NCBI RefSeq assembly: GCF_002979775.1
Contig: NZ_PCPR01000010.1
Coordinates: 1-64,000 of the forward strand
DNA from: Arthrobacter sp. MYb23
GTDB taxonomy: Bacteria > Actinomycetota > Actinomycetes > Actinomycetales > Micrococcaceae
Length of the DNA stretch: 64,000 bases
Direction: 5' to 3'
A program made the translations under genes and the position numbers. This document shows positions 1 to 9,094 of the stretch, in pieces (the first letter of the stretch is position 1; the number at the start of each line of letters is the position of its first letter). Below the pieces are notes generated by a model. It did no database searches, had not been told where the DNA came from, and was given only the letters and a program-made list of their open reading frames with translations.

Positions 1-37
1 ACACCTTCCCTAAACTTTTCATAAAGCAGAATCTAAA

Positions 38-52
38 TTCCACAAAGCGGAA
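38..52. promoter_or_regulatory. Possible operator upstream of the glyoxylate operon
   Basis: A short dyad TTCC-N7-GGAA lies about 75 bases before the first gene. IclR-family repressors of allantoin and glyoxylate genes often bind palindromes of this kind, so it may be the operator of such a regulator. The link is inference from position and shape only; no regulator gene of that family is in the window. Confidence 0.25.
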
Positions 53-127
53 ACTAAGGCCAAGCACGAAGGCAGCAGTCAAGCAAACCGGAAGATAGAT
101 CAAAGCCCCTCCTCGGAAGGACCTACG

Positions 128-931
128 ATGACGTACACAGTGAACTGCTCCATCCTCCTGACTGAACTGCCCTTGCTCGAGCGCCCCGCCGCCGCGAAGG
201 CAGCCGGTTTTGACGCCGTCGAGTTCTGGTGGCCCTTCGCCACTTCGGTTCCCACCGACAAAGAGACAACAGAGTTTGAAACCGCCATCAAGGACGCCGG
301 CGTTCAGCTCACGGGCCTGAACTTCAACGCCGGTAACATGCCCGGTGGCGATCGCGGCCTGGTTTCCTGGAAGGGACGTTGCTCCGAGTTCAAGGACAAC
401 ATCGACGTCGTAGCCGGCATCGGTGAGCGCCTGGGCTGCAAGGCCTTCAACGCCCTCTACGGCAACCGCCAGGACGAGTTCACCCCTGAAGAGCAGGACG
501 AACTCGCGGCAAAGAACCTCGCCGCAGCAGCTGAAGGCGTCGCCCGCATCGGCGGCACCGTTCTCCTCGAGCCGGTCAGCGGCGCACCCAAGTACCCGCT
601 CCTCACCGCCGAAGACGCACTCAAGGTCATCGCCCGCGTCAAGGCAGAATCCGGCGCACAGAACATCAAGCTCCTCGCCGACTTCTACCACCTGGCAGTC
701 AACGGCGACGACGTCGAATCCGTCATCGAGAACCACGCCAAGGACTTCGGCCACATCCAGATCGCCGACAACCCCGGCCGCGGCGCTCCCGGAACCGGCA
801 CGCTCCCCCTCGGCGAATGGATCGCCCGCAGCCGCGAACTCGGCTACGACGGCTACATCGGCCTCGAGTACAAGGAACCGCAGGAATCGGCTTTCAGCTG
901 GGCCATCCGCCAGCGCGCCAACGCCAACTAA
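128..931 (+). CDS. hyi: Hydroxypyruvate isomerase
   Basis: 267 aa, a TIM-barrel sugar isomerase of the Hyi family (about 258 aa in E. coli). It interconverts hydroxypyruvate and tartronate semialdehyde in the cytoplasm. The family's acidic metal-site residues appear in LLEPV (about residue 146) and GLEYKEP (about 246), and the glycine-rich HIQIADNPGRGAPGTG segment begins near residue 211. The ATG follows a GGAAGG ribosome site. It is the first gene of a five-enzyme glyoxylate/allantoin operon; the next gene reduces the shared intermediate tartronate semialdehyde. A 66-bp palindromic repeat separates the two. Confidence 0.9.
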   Translation: MTYTVNCSILLTELPLLERPAAAKAAGFDAVEFWWPFATSVPTDKETTEFETAIKDAGVQLTGLNFNAGNMPGGDRGLVSWKGRCSEFKDNIDVVAGIGERLGCKAFNALYGNRQDEFTPEEQDELAAKNLAAAAEGVARIGGTVLLEPVSGAPKYPLLTAEDALKVIARVKAESGAQNIKLLADFYHLAVNGDDVESVIENHAKDFGHIQIADNPGRGAPGTGTLPLGEWIARSRELGYDGYIGLEYKEPQESAFSWAIRQRANAN

Positions 932-941
932 GCACCGTGCG

Positions 942-1007
942 CCCAACTAAGTAGCAGCAGTGCGCGTTTAGAACGCTCAAAACGCGCACTAATGCGACCT
1001 AGTTGGG
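942..1007. repeat. 66-bp palindromic intergenic element, copy 1
   Basis: Begins 10 bases after the hyi stop. The outer arms are CCCAACTAAGTAGCAG and, inverted, CGACCTAGTTGGG. The centre is a second hairpin with arms near GTGCGCGTTT and AAACGCGCAC. The same architecture recurs at 23862-23929, 46179-46244 and 54860-54925 with different centres, which marks a dispersed family. It lies inside the operon, so it may attenuate transcription or protect mRNA; this is inference. Confidence 0.8.
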
Positions 1008-1059
1008 TAAGCACACCCGGGTTAAAACACACACAGACTCCCCCAGAAAGAGAACCACA

Positions 1060-1938
1060 ATGAGCAACGTTGCAGTCATCGGCCTCGGAATCATGGGCCT
1101 CCCCATGGCCATCAACCTCGTCAAGGCCGGCCACACGGTCACCGGTTTCAACCGCAGCCAGGACAAGATCGACAAGCTCGTCTCCGAGGGCGGCCAGGGT
1201 GCCACCAGCATCGCGGACGCAGTCAAGGACGCCGACGTCGTCATCACCATGGTCCCGGACTCCCCCGATGTTGAGGGTGTTGTCAGCGGCAAGGACGGCG
1301 TCTTCGCCAACGCGAAGAAGGGCACCATCTGGATCGATGCATCCAGCATCCGCCCGGACGTCGCCAAGCGCCTCTCAGATGACGCAGTAGCAGCCGGCAT
1401 CCGCCCGCTCGATGCACCGGTATCAGGTGGCGAACAGGGCGCAATCGACGCCGTCCTGTCCATCATGGTCGGCGGCGAAGCTGCTGACTTCGAGGCAGCA
1501 CAGGATGTCCTCAACGCAGTAGGCAAAACCATCGTCCACGTCGGCCCGTCCGGCTCAGGCCAGACCGTCAAGGCTGCAAACCAGCTGATCGTGGCCGTCA
1601 ACATCCAGGTCCTCGGCGAGGCCATCGCCTTCCTTGAGGCCTACGGCGTAGACACCGACGCAGCACTGAAGGTCCTGGGCGGCGGCTTGGCCGGCTCCAA
1701 GGTCCTCGAGCAGAAGGGTCAGAAGATGCTCGACCGCAACTTCGACCCCGGCTTCCGCCTGGCCCTCCACCACAAGGACCTCGGCATCGTCACCTCCGCA
1801 GCCCGCGAAGCCAACGTCGCTGTCCCGCTCGGCGCAGTCGTCGCCCAGCTCGTCGCCGCAACCGTCAACCAGGGCGACGGCGGCCTCGACCACTCGGGCC
1901 TCTTCAAGCAGGTCCTCCAGCTCAGCGGCCGTAAGTAA
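1060..1938 (+). CDS. glxR: 2-hydroxy-3-oxopropionate (tartronate semialdehyde) reductase
   Basis: 292 aa from the ATG at 1060; an upstream in-frame start at 1003 would run through the palindromic repeat and is unlikely. It is a beta-hydroxyacid dehydrogenase that reduces tartronate semialdehyde to D-glycerate with NAD(P)H. The N-terminal Rossmann motif GLGIMG is at residues 8-13, the substrate-binding DAPVSGG segment near 118, and the catalytic lysine is in VKAANQ near 171. It sits between hyi and gcl, the usual arrangement for glyoxylate use through glycerate. Its end carries a small GTAAGTAAG duplication around the stop codon. Confidence 0.92.
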   Translation: MSNVAVIGLGIMGLPMAINLVKAGHTVTGFNRSQDKIDKLVSEGGQGATSIADAVKDADVVITMVPDSPDVEGVVSGKDGVFANAKKGTIWIDASSIRPDVAKRLSDDAVAAGIRPLDAPVSGGEQGAIDAVLSIMVGGEAADFEAAQDVLNAVGKTIVHVGPSGSGQTVKAANQLIVAVNIQVLGEAIAFLEAYGVDTDAALKVLGGGLAGSKVLEQKGQKMLDRNFDPGFRLALHHKDLGIVTSAAREANVAVPLGAVVAQLVAATVNQGDGGLDHSGLFKQVLQLSGRK

Positions 1939-1966
1939 GCCCAAAGGCACCTAGCAACACAAAGCA

Positions 1967-2003
1967 GGGAACCCGCCGTCGTACTTAAACGACGGCGGCT
2001 CCC
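1967..2003 (+). promoter_or_regulatory. Hairpin between glxR and gcl
   Basis: Inverted repeat CCGCCGTCGT / ACGACGGCGG with an extra GGGA/TCCC outer clamp and a 6-base loop. No T-tract follows, so it is more likely an mRNA processing or stabilising stem, or a leaky attenuator ahead of gcl, than a full terminator. Confidence 0.5.
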
Positions 2004-2063
2004 TCACCACACCCAAAAACACCACAGACTTCGCCCGAAAGGGCAAAAAACAAGGAGTACACC

Positions 2064-3839
2064 ATGGCAAAGATGCGCACCGTTGATGCGGCCGTAGCCA
2101 TCCTGGAAAAGGAAGGCGCAACCGAAGCTTTCGGTCTGCCCGGCGCAGCGATCAACCCCTTCTATTCAGCAATGCGTGCCCACGGCGGCATCCGCCACAC
2201 GCTGGCCCGCCACGTTGAAGGCGCCAGCCACATGGCTGACGGTTACAGCCGCGCAGCTGATGGCAACATCGGCATCTGCGTCGGCACGTCGGGCCCTGCT
2301 GGCACGGACATGATCACCGGCCTGTACGCAGCATGGGCGGATTCCATCCCCATGCTCTGCATCACCGGCCAGGCACCCGTTGCCAAGCTGCACAAGGAAG
2401 ACTTCCAGGCAGTGGACATCGAGTCCATCGCCAAGCCGTTGACCAAGTTCGCCATGACCATCCTGGAGCCGGGCCAGGTTCCCGGCGCGTTCCAGAAGGC
2501 GTTCCAGCTGATGCGTTCGGGTCGCCCGGGCCCGGTCTTGCTGGACCTGCCCATCGACGTTCAAATGGCCGAGATCGAGTTCGACATCGACGCCTACGAG
2601 CCCCTGCCGGTGGAGAAGCCCAAGGCTTCCCGCAAGCAGCTGGAAAAGGCTTTGGACCTGCTGACCGCAGCCCAGCACCCGCTGATCGTTGCCGGTGGCG
2701 GCATCATCAACGCCGGCGCTTCGGCCCAGCTGGTTGAGCTGGCTGAGATCCTGAACGTTCCTGTTATCCCCACGCTGATGGGTTGGGGCGCCATCCCGGA
2801 CGACCACCAGTTGATGGCCGGCATGGTTGGCCTGCAGACCTCGCACCGCTACGGCAACGAGACGTTCCTGCAGAGCGACTTCGTTATCGGCATCGGCAAC
2901 CGTTGGGCCAACCGCCACACCGGCGGCCTGGACACCTACACGGCCGGCCGCAAGTTCGTTCACATCGACATTGAGCCGACGCAGATCGGTCGCGTTTTCT
3001 CGCCGGACCTGGGCATTGCGTCCGACGCCGGTGCGGCGCTGGACGGTCTGTTGGAGCTGGCTCGCGAACGCCAGGCAGCAAAGACCCTGCCGGACTACTC
3101 GGGTTGGGTTGCCGAGTGCCAGGAGCGTAAGGGCTCCCTGCACCGCAAGACCAACTTCGACAACGTGCCCATCAAGCCGCAGCGCGTGTACCAGGAGATG
3201 AACAAGGCCTTCGGCCGCGACACCACCTACGTGTCCACCATTGGTCTCTCGCAGATCGCCGGTGCACAGATGCTGCACGTGTTCGGTGCCCGCAAGTGGA
3301 TCAACGCAGGCCAGGCCGGCCCGCTGGGTTGGACCGGTCCCGCCGCACTGGGCGTGGTCCGTGGAACCCCGGACGCCACTGTTGTTGCCCTGTCCGGTGA
3401 CTACGACTTCCAGTTCATGATCGAAGAACTGGCCGTTGGCGCACAGTTCAACCTGCCGTACATCCACGTTGTGGTGAACAACAGCTACCTGGGCCTGATC
3501 CGTCAGAGCCAGCGCGGCTTCAACATGGAACAGAACGTTTCCCTGGCCTTCGAGAACATCAACAGCCCGGAGACCAACGGCTACGGCGTGGACCACATCA
3601 AGGTTGCCGAAGGTCTGGGCGTCAAGGCCATCCGCGTTGAGGACCCCAACGATCTGCCTGCCGCTTTCGACAAGGCCAAGGCACTGATGGGCGAGTTCAA
3701 GGTTCCCGTGGTTGTTGAAGTGATCCTGGAAAAGATCACCAACATCTCCATGGGCGTTGAAATCAGCGGCGTGAACGAGTTCGAAGAGTTGGCAGAAACC
3801 GCGGCGGACGCACCCACCGCGATCCTGACCAAAGCGTAA
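2064..3839 (+). CDS. gcl: Glyoxylate carboligase (tartronate-semialdehyde synthase)
   Basis: 591 aa, the normal length for Gcl. It is a thiamine-diphosphate enzyme that joins two glyoxylates to tartronate semialdehyde with loss of CO2. The N-terminal motif reads [14 protein letters not shown] with Val at residue 51, where most enzymes of this superfamily have a catalytic Glu; that Val is the hallmark of Gcl. The C-terminal ThDP/Mg motif GDYDF...NNSYLG lies near residues 447-475. The start follows AAGGAG. A GTAA triplet repeat surrounds its stop, and the kinase gene follows after 25 bases. Confidence 0.95.
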   Translation: MAKMRTVDAAVAILEKEGATEAFGLPGAAINPFYSAMRAHGGIRHTLARHVEGASHMADGYSRAADGNIGICVGTSGPAGTDMITGLYAAWADSIPMLCITGQAPVAKLHKEDFQAVDIESIAKPLTKFAMTILEPGQVPGAFQKAFQLMRSGRPGPVLLDLPIDVQMAEIEFDIDAYEPLPVEKPKASRKQLEKALDLLTAAQHPLIVAGGGIINAGASAQLVELAEILNVPVIPTLMGWGAIPDDHQLMAGMVGLQTSHRYGNETFLQSDFVIGIGNRWANRHTGGLDTYTAGRKFVHIDIEPTQIGRVFSPDLGIASDAGAALDGLLELARERQAAKTLPDYSGWVAECQERKGSLHRKTNFDNVPIKPQRVYQEMNKAFGRDTTYVSTIGLSQIAGAQMLHVFGARKWINAGQAGPLGWTGPAALGVVRGTPDATVVALSGDYDFQFMIEELAVGAQFNLPYIHVVVNNSYLGLIRQSQRGFNMEQNVSLAFENINSPETNGYGVDHIKVAEGLGVKAIRVEDPNDLPAAFDKAKALMGEFKVPVVVEVILEKITNISMGVEISGVNEFEELAETAADAPTAILTKA

Positions 3840-3864
3840 GTAAGTAAAGGAAGGAGGCACCGGA

Positions 3865-5031
3865 ATGCGTGTTGTCATCGCCCCGGACAAATTCAAGGGC
3901 TCGCTGTCCGCGCCCGACGTCGCCGAGCACCTGGCAACAGGACTGCTGGCGGGGTTCGGCCACGGTATTCAAGCAACACGCATTCCGGTGGCCGACGGCG
4001 GCGAAGGAACCATCGACGCCGCCATCGGCTCCGGCTTCACCCGCCGGACCACCACCGTCACCGGCCCGCTCGGCGAGCCGGTGAAGGCCGACTTTGCAGT
4101 GCGGGACCAGGAAGCTGTCATCGAAATGGCGGCAGCTTCCGGTCTCGCCCTCCTCCCGGACGGCCCCACGTCCCAGACGGCCAAAACCGCAACCAGCATC
4201 GGAACGGGCGAACTCATCCGCGCCGCGCTGGACCTCGGCTGCCGCAAGATCATCCTGGGCGTGGGCGGCAGCGCCAACACCGACGCCGGCGCAGGAGTCC
4301 TCCAGGGCCTCGGCGCCGTCTTCCTGGACGAGAACGGCAACGAGCTTCCCGGCGGCGGTGCCGCCTTGGCTCAGCTGAACAGCATCGACTTCTCCAACTT
4401 CGACGTCCGCGTTGAGGCTACCGAGTTCGTGTTGGCGTCCGACGTCGACAATCCCCTTTTGGGGGCCAGCGGAGCTCCAGCCATCTTCGGTCCGCAGAAG
4501 GGCGCGACGCCGGACGACGTCGCCGAGCTCGACAAAGCAGCAAGCCACTTCGTCGACGTCCTCGCAGCCACGACCGGGCAACATGCCAAGTACGCAGCCA
4601 AGGCAGAAGGTGCTGGAGCGGCAGGCGGCGTTGGCTACATTGCCATCGCGGCACTGAAGGCAGAGCGGCGGCCCGGCATCGACGTCGTGCTTGAATTCAC
4701 TGAGCTGGAAGAACGCCTGAAGGGCGCCGATCTGGTGATCACCGGAGAGGGCAGCCTGGACGAGCAAAGCCTGCTCGGAAAGACCCCCATGGGCGTCTCC
4801 CGTGCAGCGCAGAGGAACGGGGTTCCCGTGATCGCAGTGTGCGGCCGGAGTACCCTGAGCCGTGAACAACTCACGGACGCCGGCTTCCACACGGTCCACG
4901 CACTGACCGATCTGGAAAAAGATGTCCAAAAATGTATCGCTGAAGCAGGTCCGTTGCTTGAACAATTAGGTAAGCACATAGGCGTGTACCTGGCGGAACG
5001 GACCGAAAACAAGGAGTACCTCAATGTCTGA
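3865..5031 (+). CDS. glxK: Glycerate kinase
   Basis: 388 aa, GarK/GlxK family. It phosphorylates D-glycerate (normally to 2-phosphoglycerate in this family) and so passes glyoxylate-derived carbon to glycolysis. Family landmarks are [13 protein letters not shown] at the N-terminus, [13 protein letters not shown] near residue 132 and [17 protein letters not shown] near 292. A strong GGAAGGAGG precedes the ATG. Its last 8 bases overlap the allantoinase gene, so the two are translationally coupled. Confidence 0.92.
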   Translation: MRVVIAPDKFKGSLSAPDVAEHLATGLLAGFGHGIQATRIPVADGGEGTIDAAIGSGFTRRTTTVTGPLGEPVKADFAVRDQEAVIEMAAASGLALLPDGPTSQTAKTATSIGTGELIRAALDLGCRKIILGVGGSANTDAGAGVLQGLGAVFLDENGNELPGGGAALAQLNSIDFSNFDVRVEATEFVLASDVDNPLLGASGAPAIFGPQKGATPDDVAELDKAASHFVDVLAATTGQHAKYAAKAEGAGAAGGVGYIAIAALKAERRPGIDVVLEFTELEERLKGADLVITGEGSLDEQSLLGKTPMGVSRAAQRNGVPVIAVCGRSTLSREQLTDAGFHTVHALTDLEKDVQKCIAEAGPLLEQLGKHIGVYLAERTENKEYLNV

Positions 5032-6373
5032 AGCAATCGGCGCCTATGACCTCGTTATCCGGGGCCAGCGCATCCTGACCACCGCCGGCCTCGCGGCCCG
5101 CGAAGTTGGCATCCGCGACGGCATCATCGTCGCCATCGAACCCCTGGGCAACGGCCTGACGGGCAACGAGGTCATTGAACTCGCAGACGACGAAACCCTC
5201 ATCCCCGGCCTGGTGGACACCCACGTCCACGTCAACGAGCCCGGCCGCACCGAGTGGGAAGGCTTCGCCTCCGCCACCCGCGCCGCAGCTGCCGGTGGCG
5301 TGACCACCATCATCGACATGCCGCTGAACAGCATCCCGCCCACCACCAGCGTGGATGGCCTGGAGCAGAAGCGCGTGGTCGCCAAGGACCAGGCTTTTGT
5401 GGACGTCGGATTCTGGGGCGGTGCCATCCCGGGCAACAAGAGCGACCTCCGCCCGCTGCACGACGAAGGCGTTTTCGGCTTCAAGTGCTTCCTCCTGCAC
5501 TCCGGCGTGGACGAGTTCCCGCACCTAGATGCGGACGAGATGGAAGAGGACATGGCTGAGCTCAAATCCTTCGACTCCCTCATGATCGTCCACGCCGAGG
5601 ACTCCCACGCCATTGACCGCGCCCCGCACCCCGGCGGCGACCACTACGAGACCTTCCTGGCCTCCCGCCCCCGCGGCGCCGAGAACAAGGCAATCGCCGA
5701 GGTCATCGAGCGCGCCCGCTGGACCGGCGCCCGCGCCCACATCTTGCACCTCTCCTCCTCCGACGCGCTGCCGATGATCGCCTCAGCAAAGCGCGACGGC
5801 GTAAACCTCACCGTTGAGACGTGCCCGCACTACCTGACGCTCATGGCCGAAGAAATCCCCGACGGCGCCACGGCTTACAAGTGCTGCCCGCCCATCCGTG
5901 AGGCCTCCAACCGCGAGCTCCTCTGGAAGGGCCTGCAGGACGGCACCATCGACTGCATCGTCTCGGACCACTCTCCCTCCACACTCGATCTGAAGGACCT
6001 GGAGAACGGCGACTTCGCAGTAGCTTGGGGCGGCGTTTCGTCCCTGCAGCTGGGTCTGTCCCTGATCTGGACCGAAGCCCGCCACCGCGGCATCCCGCTG
6101 GAACAGGTGGTCTCCTGGATGGCCGAGAAGCCCGCTGCCCTTGCCCGCCTGCACAACAAGGGCCAGCTCGCCCTGGGCTACGACGCCGACTTCTCCATCT
6201 TCGCCCCGGACGAAGCCTTCGTTGTGGACGTCACCAAGCTCAAGCACAAGAACCCGATCACGCCGTACGACGGCCGTCCCCTGGCCGGCGTCGTCCGCAA
6301 AACCTACCTGCGCGGCACCCCCATCGACGGCCAGAACCCCGGCGGCAAGCTGCTCCGCCGCGGCAACGTTTAG
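5024..6373 (+). CDS. allB: Allantoinase
   Basis: 449 aa, cyclic amidohydrolase family. It opens the hydantoin ring of allantoin to allantoate. The metal site shows in HVH (His67 and His69), the carboxylatable lysine in FGFKCF (Lys154), HILHLSSSD near residue 240, and SDHSPS near 318. The start overlaps the end of the glycerate kinase gene and has its own AAGGAG. Its presence among the gcl genes indicates that the operon serves purine/ureide breakdown, whose end product is glyoxylate. Dihydropyrimidinase-like relatives exist, but the context favours allantoinase. Confidence 0.9.
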   Translation: MSEAIGAYDLVIRGQRILTTAGLAAREVGIRDGIIVAIEPLGNGLTGNEVIELADDETLIPGLVDTHVHVNEPGRTEWEGFASATRAAAAGGVTTIIDMPLNSIPPTTSVDGLEQKRVVAKDQAFVDVGFWGGAIPGNKSDLRPLHDEGVFGFKCFLLHSGVDEFPHLDADEMEEDMAELKSFDSLMIVHAEDSHAIDRAPHPGGDHYETFLASRPRGAENKAIAEVIERARWTGARAHILHLSSSDALPMIASAKRDGVNLTVETCPHYLTLMAEEIPDGATAYKCCPPIREASNRELLWKGLQDGTIDCIVSDHSPSTLDLKDLENGDFAVAWGGVSSLQLGLSLIWTEARHRGIPLEQVVSWMAEKPAALARLHNKGQLALGYDADFSIFAPDEAFVVDVTKLKHKNPITPYDGRPLAGVVRKTYLRGTPIDGQNPGGKLLRRGNV

Positions 6374-6383
6374 GTCAACCGTC

Positions 6384-7208
6384 ATGGCAGTCAATGCCTA
6401 CGGGCCACCACCGTCGCGAGGACCCGCAGCCCGCGGCTCCTCCGCGCGGCGGCCTGGCGTGAACGCGCGCGGCATGGCCGCACACGGGCTGGCCCTTTGG
6501 GTCAACCCGGCCGACGGCGACGAGATCGATCCTGAAGTTTGGGAACGGGCGGCACGCCTAGTGCTGGCCCGTGCCATGAAACTTGCCCCGGAGGCGGAAG
6601 TCCGCATCTGGCCCGCCACCGGGGCAGAGCACTCCGGCGTCGGCGACACTTCCTGGGGCGGCACTCCGCAGGAAGCCGCCGACGCCGGTACCAACCGTCC
6701 GGATTCAGCAACGGTAACGCTCGCCGATGCCCTCGCGGAGGCCCGTTCCGAAGCCCTCGCTGACGGAAATTCCTCCCCCAACGGACAATTCACCAGCGCA
6801 CGCGAGGGTGATATGTCCGGCGGAGGGGGACGCACCGAAGCGGGCGGCAGCACCGCCGTCGAGCCCGTAACGTTGGCGAGCCGCCGCAGCCAACTTGCGG
6901 TGGACCTCGCCGCTGAAGTAGTGCTGCTGGACGGCGAGCCGGTTGCCTTTACTGGCATGGAATACAAGCTGCTCCGCTACCTCGTGGTGAACTGCTCCCG
7001 GGCCATCAGTCGTGAAGAATTGCAACGTTTTCTGGAGTCATTTGACCTCCCCGGCGCGGCATTTCGCTCGATCGACGTTTATGTTGGAAGGGTGCGGCGG
7101 AAGCTAGGCTCCGCCCGACACACCGTCGCCACCGTCCGTGGTGGCGGCTACCAGTTCGTGCCAGGGCCCTATGCCACAGTGCGCGGACCTGCGGAATACA
7201 GCATCTAA
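6384..7208 (+). CDS. Winged-helix DNA-binding protein without receiver domain
   Basis: 274 aa from the ATG 10 bases after allB. The first 160 residues are low-complexity and unlike any domain I recognise. Residues of about 170-268 form an OmpR/PhoB-type winged helix: a FTGMEYKLLRYL helix, a recognition segment around SIDVYVGRVRRKLG, and the wing TVRGGGYQFVPG. No phosphoacceptor receiver domain precedes it. It may regulate the upstream operon or act on its own; position is the only hint. Repressors of ureide genes are usually of other families, so the assignment to this pathway is weak. Confidence 0.75.
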   Translation: MAVNAYGPPPSRGPAARGSSARRPGVNARGMAAHGLALWVNPADGDEIDPEVWERAARLVLARAMKLAPEAEVRIWPATGAEHSGVGDTSWGGTPQEAADAGTNRPDSATVTLADALAEARSEALADGNSSPNGQFTSAREGDMSGGGGRTEAGGSTAVEPVTLASRRSQLAVDLAAEVVLLDGEPVAFTGMEYKLLRYLVVNCSRAISREELQRFLESFDLPGAAFRSIDVYVGRVRRKLGSARHTVATVRGGGYQFVPGPYATVRGPAEYSI

Positions 7209-7305
7209 GTTCGCTGTTGTAAAAGATCAACGCCCCGCAATTTGCATGACCGCTGTTGTTTGAAATGAAGGCCGGCTGTTTGCCGGTGAAACGTAAAGGA
7301 TCGCC

Positions 7306-7773
7306 ATGACCCAGAAACTCCTCGTCGGAACGCAAGCACCTGATTTCGCGCTTCTCGACGCCGACGGCACCAAGGTCTCGCTGTCCGATTACCGCGGACG
7401 CAACGTCATTGTGTACTTCTACCCGAAGGCAGCCACCCCCGGCTGCACCACCGAGGCTTGCGATTTCCGCGACAACCTCGCCAGCCTGCAGGGCAAGGGC
7501 TACGAAGTCATCGGGATCTCCCCGGACGCCCCGGAGGCACTGTCCAAGTTCACGGGCGAGTTCGCCCTGACCTTCCCGCTGCTCTCCGACGAAGACCACA
7601 AGGTTGCCCTCTCCTACGGTGCATGGGGCGAGAAGCTGGTTGACGGCGAGATCGTTGAAGGCCTGGTCCGCTCCACCGTTGTCCTCGACGGCGAAGGCAC
7701 CGTGAAGCTCACCCAGTACCAGGTTGCAGCTCAGGGCCACGTCCAGGCGCTGCGCGAAGAGCTGGGCGTCTAA
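7306..7773 (+). CDS. bcp: Thioredoxin-dependent peroxiredoxin (Bcp/PrxQ type)
   Basis: 155 aa. It reduces peroxides with thioredoxin in the cytoplasm. The atypical two-cysteine motif is complete: GCTTEACDFRD, with peroxidatic Cys47 and resolving Cys52 five residues later. The N-terminal PDFALLDADG and YFYPKAATPGC segments are typical. The ATG follows AAAGGA. It appears to be a single-gene unit: a hairpin terminator follows about 100 bases downstream, past a 32-bp repeat element that starts directly at its stop codon. Confidence 0.95.
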   Translation: MTQKLLVGTQAPDFALLDADGTKVSLSDYRGRNVIVYFYPKAATPGCTTEACDFRDNLASLQGKGYEVIGISPDAPEALSKFTGEFALTFPLLSDEDHKVALSYGAWGEKLVDGEIVEGLVRSTVVLDGEGTVKLTQYQVAAQGHVQALREELGV

Positions 7774-7853
7774 CCCTCTCTCACCTCCCGCGTGCTTGAG
7801 CCGAACGCTCTTCCACTTCCCTAGGGCTTGAGCGAATCCCTCTCTCACATAAC
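7774..7853. repeat. 32-bp direct repeat family, locus A (2.5 units)
   Basis: Units of 32 bases start at 7774, 7806 and 7838. Each begins with CCCTCTCTCAC or a variant, then TCCC at position 13 and GCTTGAG at position 21. The first unit abuts the TAA of bcp. The third is cut after 16 bases. The same unit occurs next to stop codons at 11806 and, inverted, at 15566-15629. Confidence 0.8.
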
Positions 7854-7869
7854 TGCACAAAATATGTAA

Positions 7870-7898
7870 CGCCCGCCCACATTTGTGAGCGGGCGTTT
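7870..7898 (+). terminator. Hairpin terminator after bcp
   Basis: Stem CGCCCGC / GCGGGCG with an inner CAC/GTG extension across one mismatch, followed by TTT. It would end bcp transcription before the phosphatase gene that starts at 7952. Confidence 0.7.
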
Positions 7899-7951
7899 CA
7901 TGTGTCGTGACTAAACGTGACAAATACCCAGCAGCATTAGTTAATGGAGCC

Positions 7952-9073
7952 ATGGTCTCTCCCCCGCCCGTACGCCACGCTGTCGTCGTCGAAGACGACG
8001 CTGACATCCGCGGACTACTTGTTCTCGTCCTCGAGCAGCTCGACTTCGTGGTGACCGAAGCGCCCGACGGTCACTCCGGCGTCGAGGCTGTCCGTAAAAC
8101 CAACGCCGAATTAGTGACGCTGGACATCAACCTTCCGGACATCGATGGCATGGAAGTCTGCCGCCGTCTCCGCGAATTCTCTGACGCATACATCCTCATG
8201 CTCACGGCCCGGGCCGATGAGATCGACAGGCTCAACGGCCTGGACACTGGCGCGGACGATTACATCAACAAACCGTTCAGCCCCAAGGAACTCCAGGCCC
8301 GCATCCGCGCCCTGTTCCGCCGCGCGGCCCGCACGCCGGCAGCACCTGCCGAGGACACCGGGCAGAGCGACGAACTCGCCCGCGCAGCGGTGGTGCAGCA
8401 GAGCCTCCTGCCGCGCGAAACGGTCCGCCTCAGCGGTTACGACGTCGCTGGCGCCTTCCGCCCTTCGCGCAGCGTCGGCGGGGATTTCTACGACTGGTAC
8501 CAGACCCGCGACGGCATGCACCTGACCTTCGCCGATGCCATGGGCAAGGGCATGGGCGCAGCACTCATCGCAGCAACGGTCCGCGCCGTGATGCGTTCAG
8601 TTGCGGACACCCCGGAAATCGACGCCGCGTTCGGCTCGGCCAGCGCCACCATTACCTCTGACCTGGACCAGTCCGGATCCTTCGTCACCATGTTCCATGC
8701 AAGGCTGGACAGCGCCTCCGGGACACTGAGCTACATCGACGCCGGTCATGGCCTTGCGCTGCATGTTCCCGCTGAGGGGGCGGCGAGGAGGCTGGTCTCC
8801 TCAGGCCCGCCAGTTGGCATCCTGGACGATCAACAGTGGCCTGCTTCCGAGCTGGAACTTGAGCCCGGCGATTCCCTGGTGATCGTCAGCGACGGCGTGC
8901 TGGATGCCCACAATTCCTTGGAAGAGTTTCAACGCAACGTGGAGAAGGTGGCGCGCAACGGGGCTACCTCGGACGACGTTTGCGCCGCCCTGCTCGAGTT
9001 GGCGCCTGCATCAACCGCTGAAGATGACGTGACCGCCGTCGTCGTTCGCCGAAAACCAAACGCAGCACTGTAA
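7952..9073 (+). CDS. Response regulator fused to PP2C-type serine phosphatase
   Basis: 373 aa from the ATG at 7952; a GTG at 7907 would add 15 residues but lies only 9 bases after the terminator. Residues 8-125 are a CheY-like receiver with phosphoacceptor Asp58 (LVTLDINLPD) and Lys107 (NKPF). Residues of about 150-370 are a SpoIIE/RsbU phosphatase: VGGDFYDW, DAMGKGMGAAL, SDGVLD and DDVTAVVV carry the metal-binding aspartates. Proteins of this build dephosphorylate STAS anti-sigma antagonists on a phosphorelay signal. A STAS protein and a kinase follow two genes later, which makes them the likely partners. The cognate histidine kinase is not in the window. Confidence 0.9.
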   Translation: MVSPPPVRHAVVVEDDADIRGLLVLVLEQLDFVVTEAPDGHSGVEAVRKTNAELVTLDINLPDIDGMEVCRRLREFSDAYILMLTARADEIDRLNGLDTGADDYINKPFSPKELQARIRALFRRAARTPAAPAEDTGQSDELARAAVVQQSLLPRETVRLSGYDVAGAFRPSRSVGGDFYDWYQTRDGMHLTFADAMGKGMGAALIAATVRAVMRSVADTPEIDAAFGSASATITSDLDQSGSFVTMFHARLDSASGTLSYIDAGHGLALHVPAEGAARRLVSSGPPVGILDDQQWPASELELEPGDSLVIVSDGVLDAHNSLEEFQRNVEKVARNGATSDDVCAALLELAPASTAEDDVTAVVVRRKPNAAL

Positions 9074-9094
9074 ACAGCAAAAAGGGGGGATTTT

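Noticed and set aside
1003..1059. Upstream start of the tartronate semialdehyde reductase
   Set aside because: It begins in the palindromic repeat and adds 19 residues before the Rossmann motif.
2166..3896. 576-codon open frame antisense to gcl
   Set aside because: It mirrors the conserved thiamine enzyme on the other strand. Long antisense frames are expected in high-GC DNA, and the translation has no domain.
3763..4965. 400-codon antisense frame over the glycerate kinase gene
   Set aside because: The kinase has family motifs and a ribosome site; the antisense frame is a shadow.
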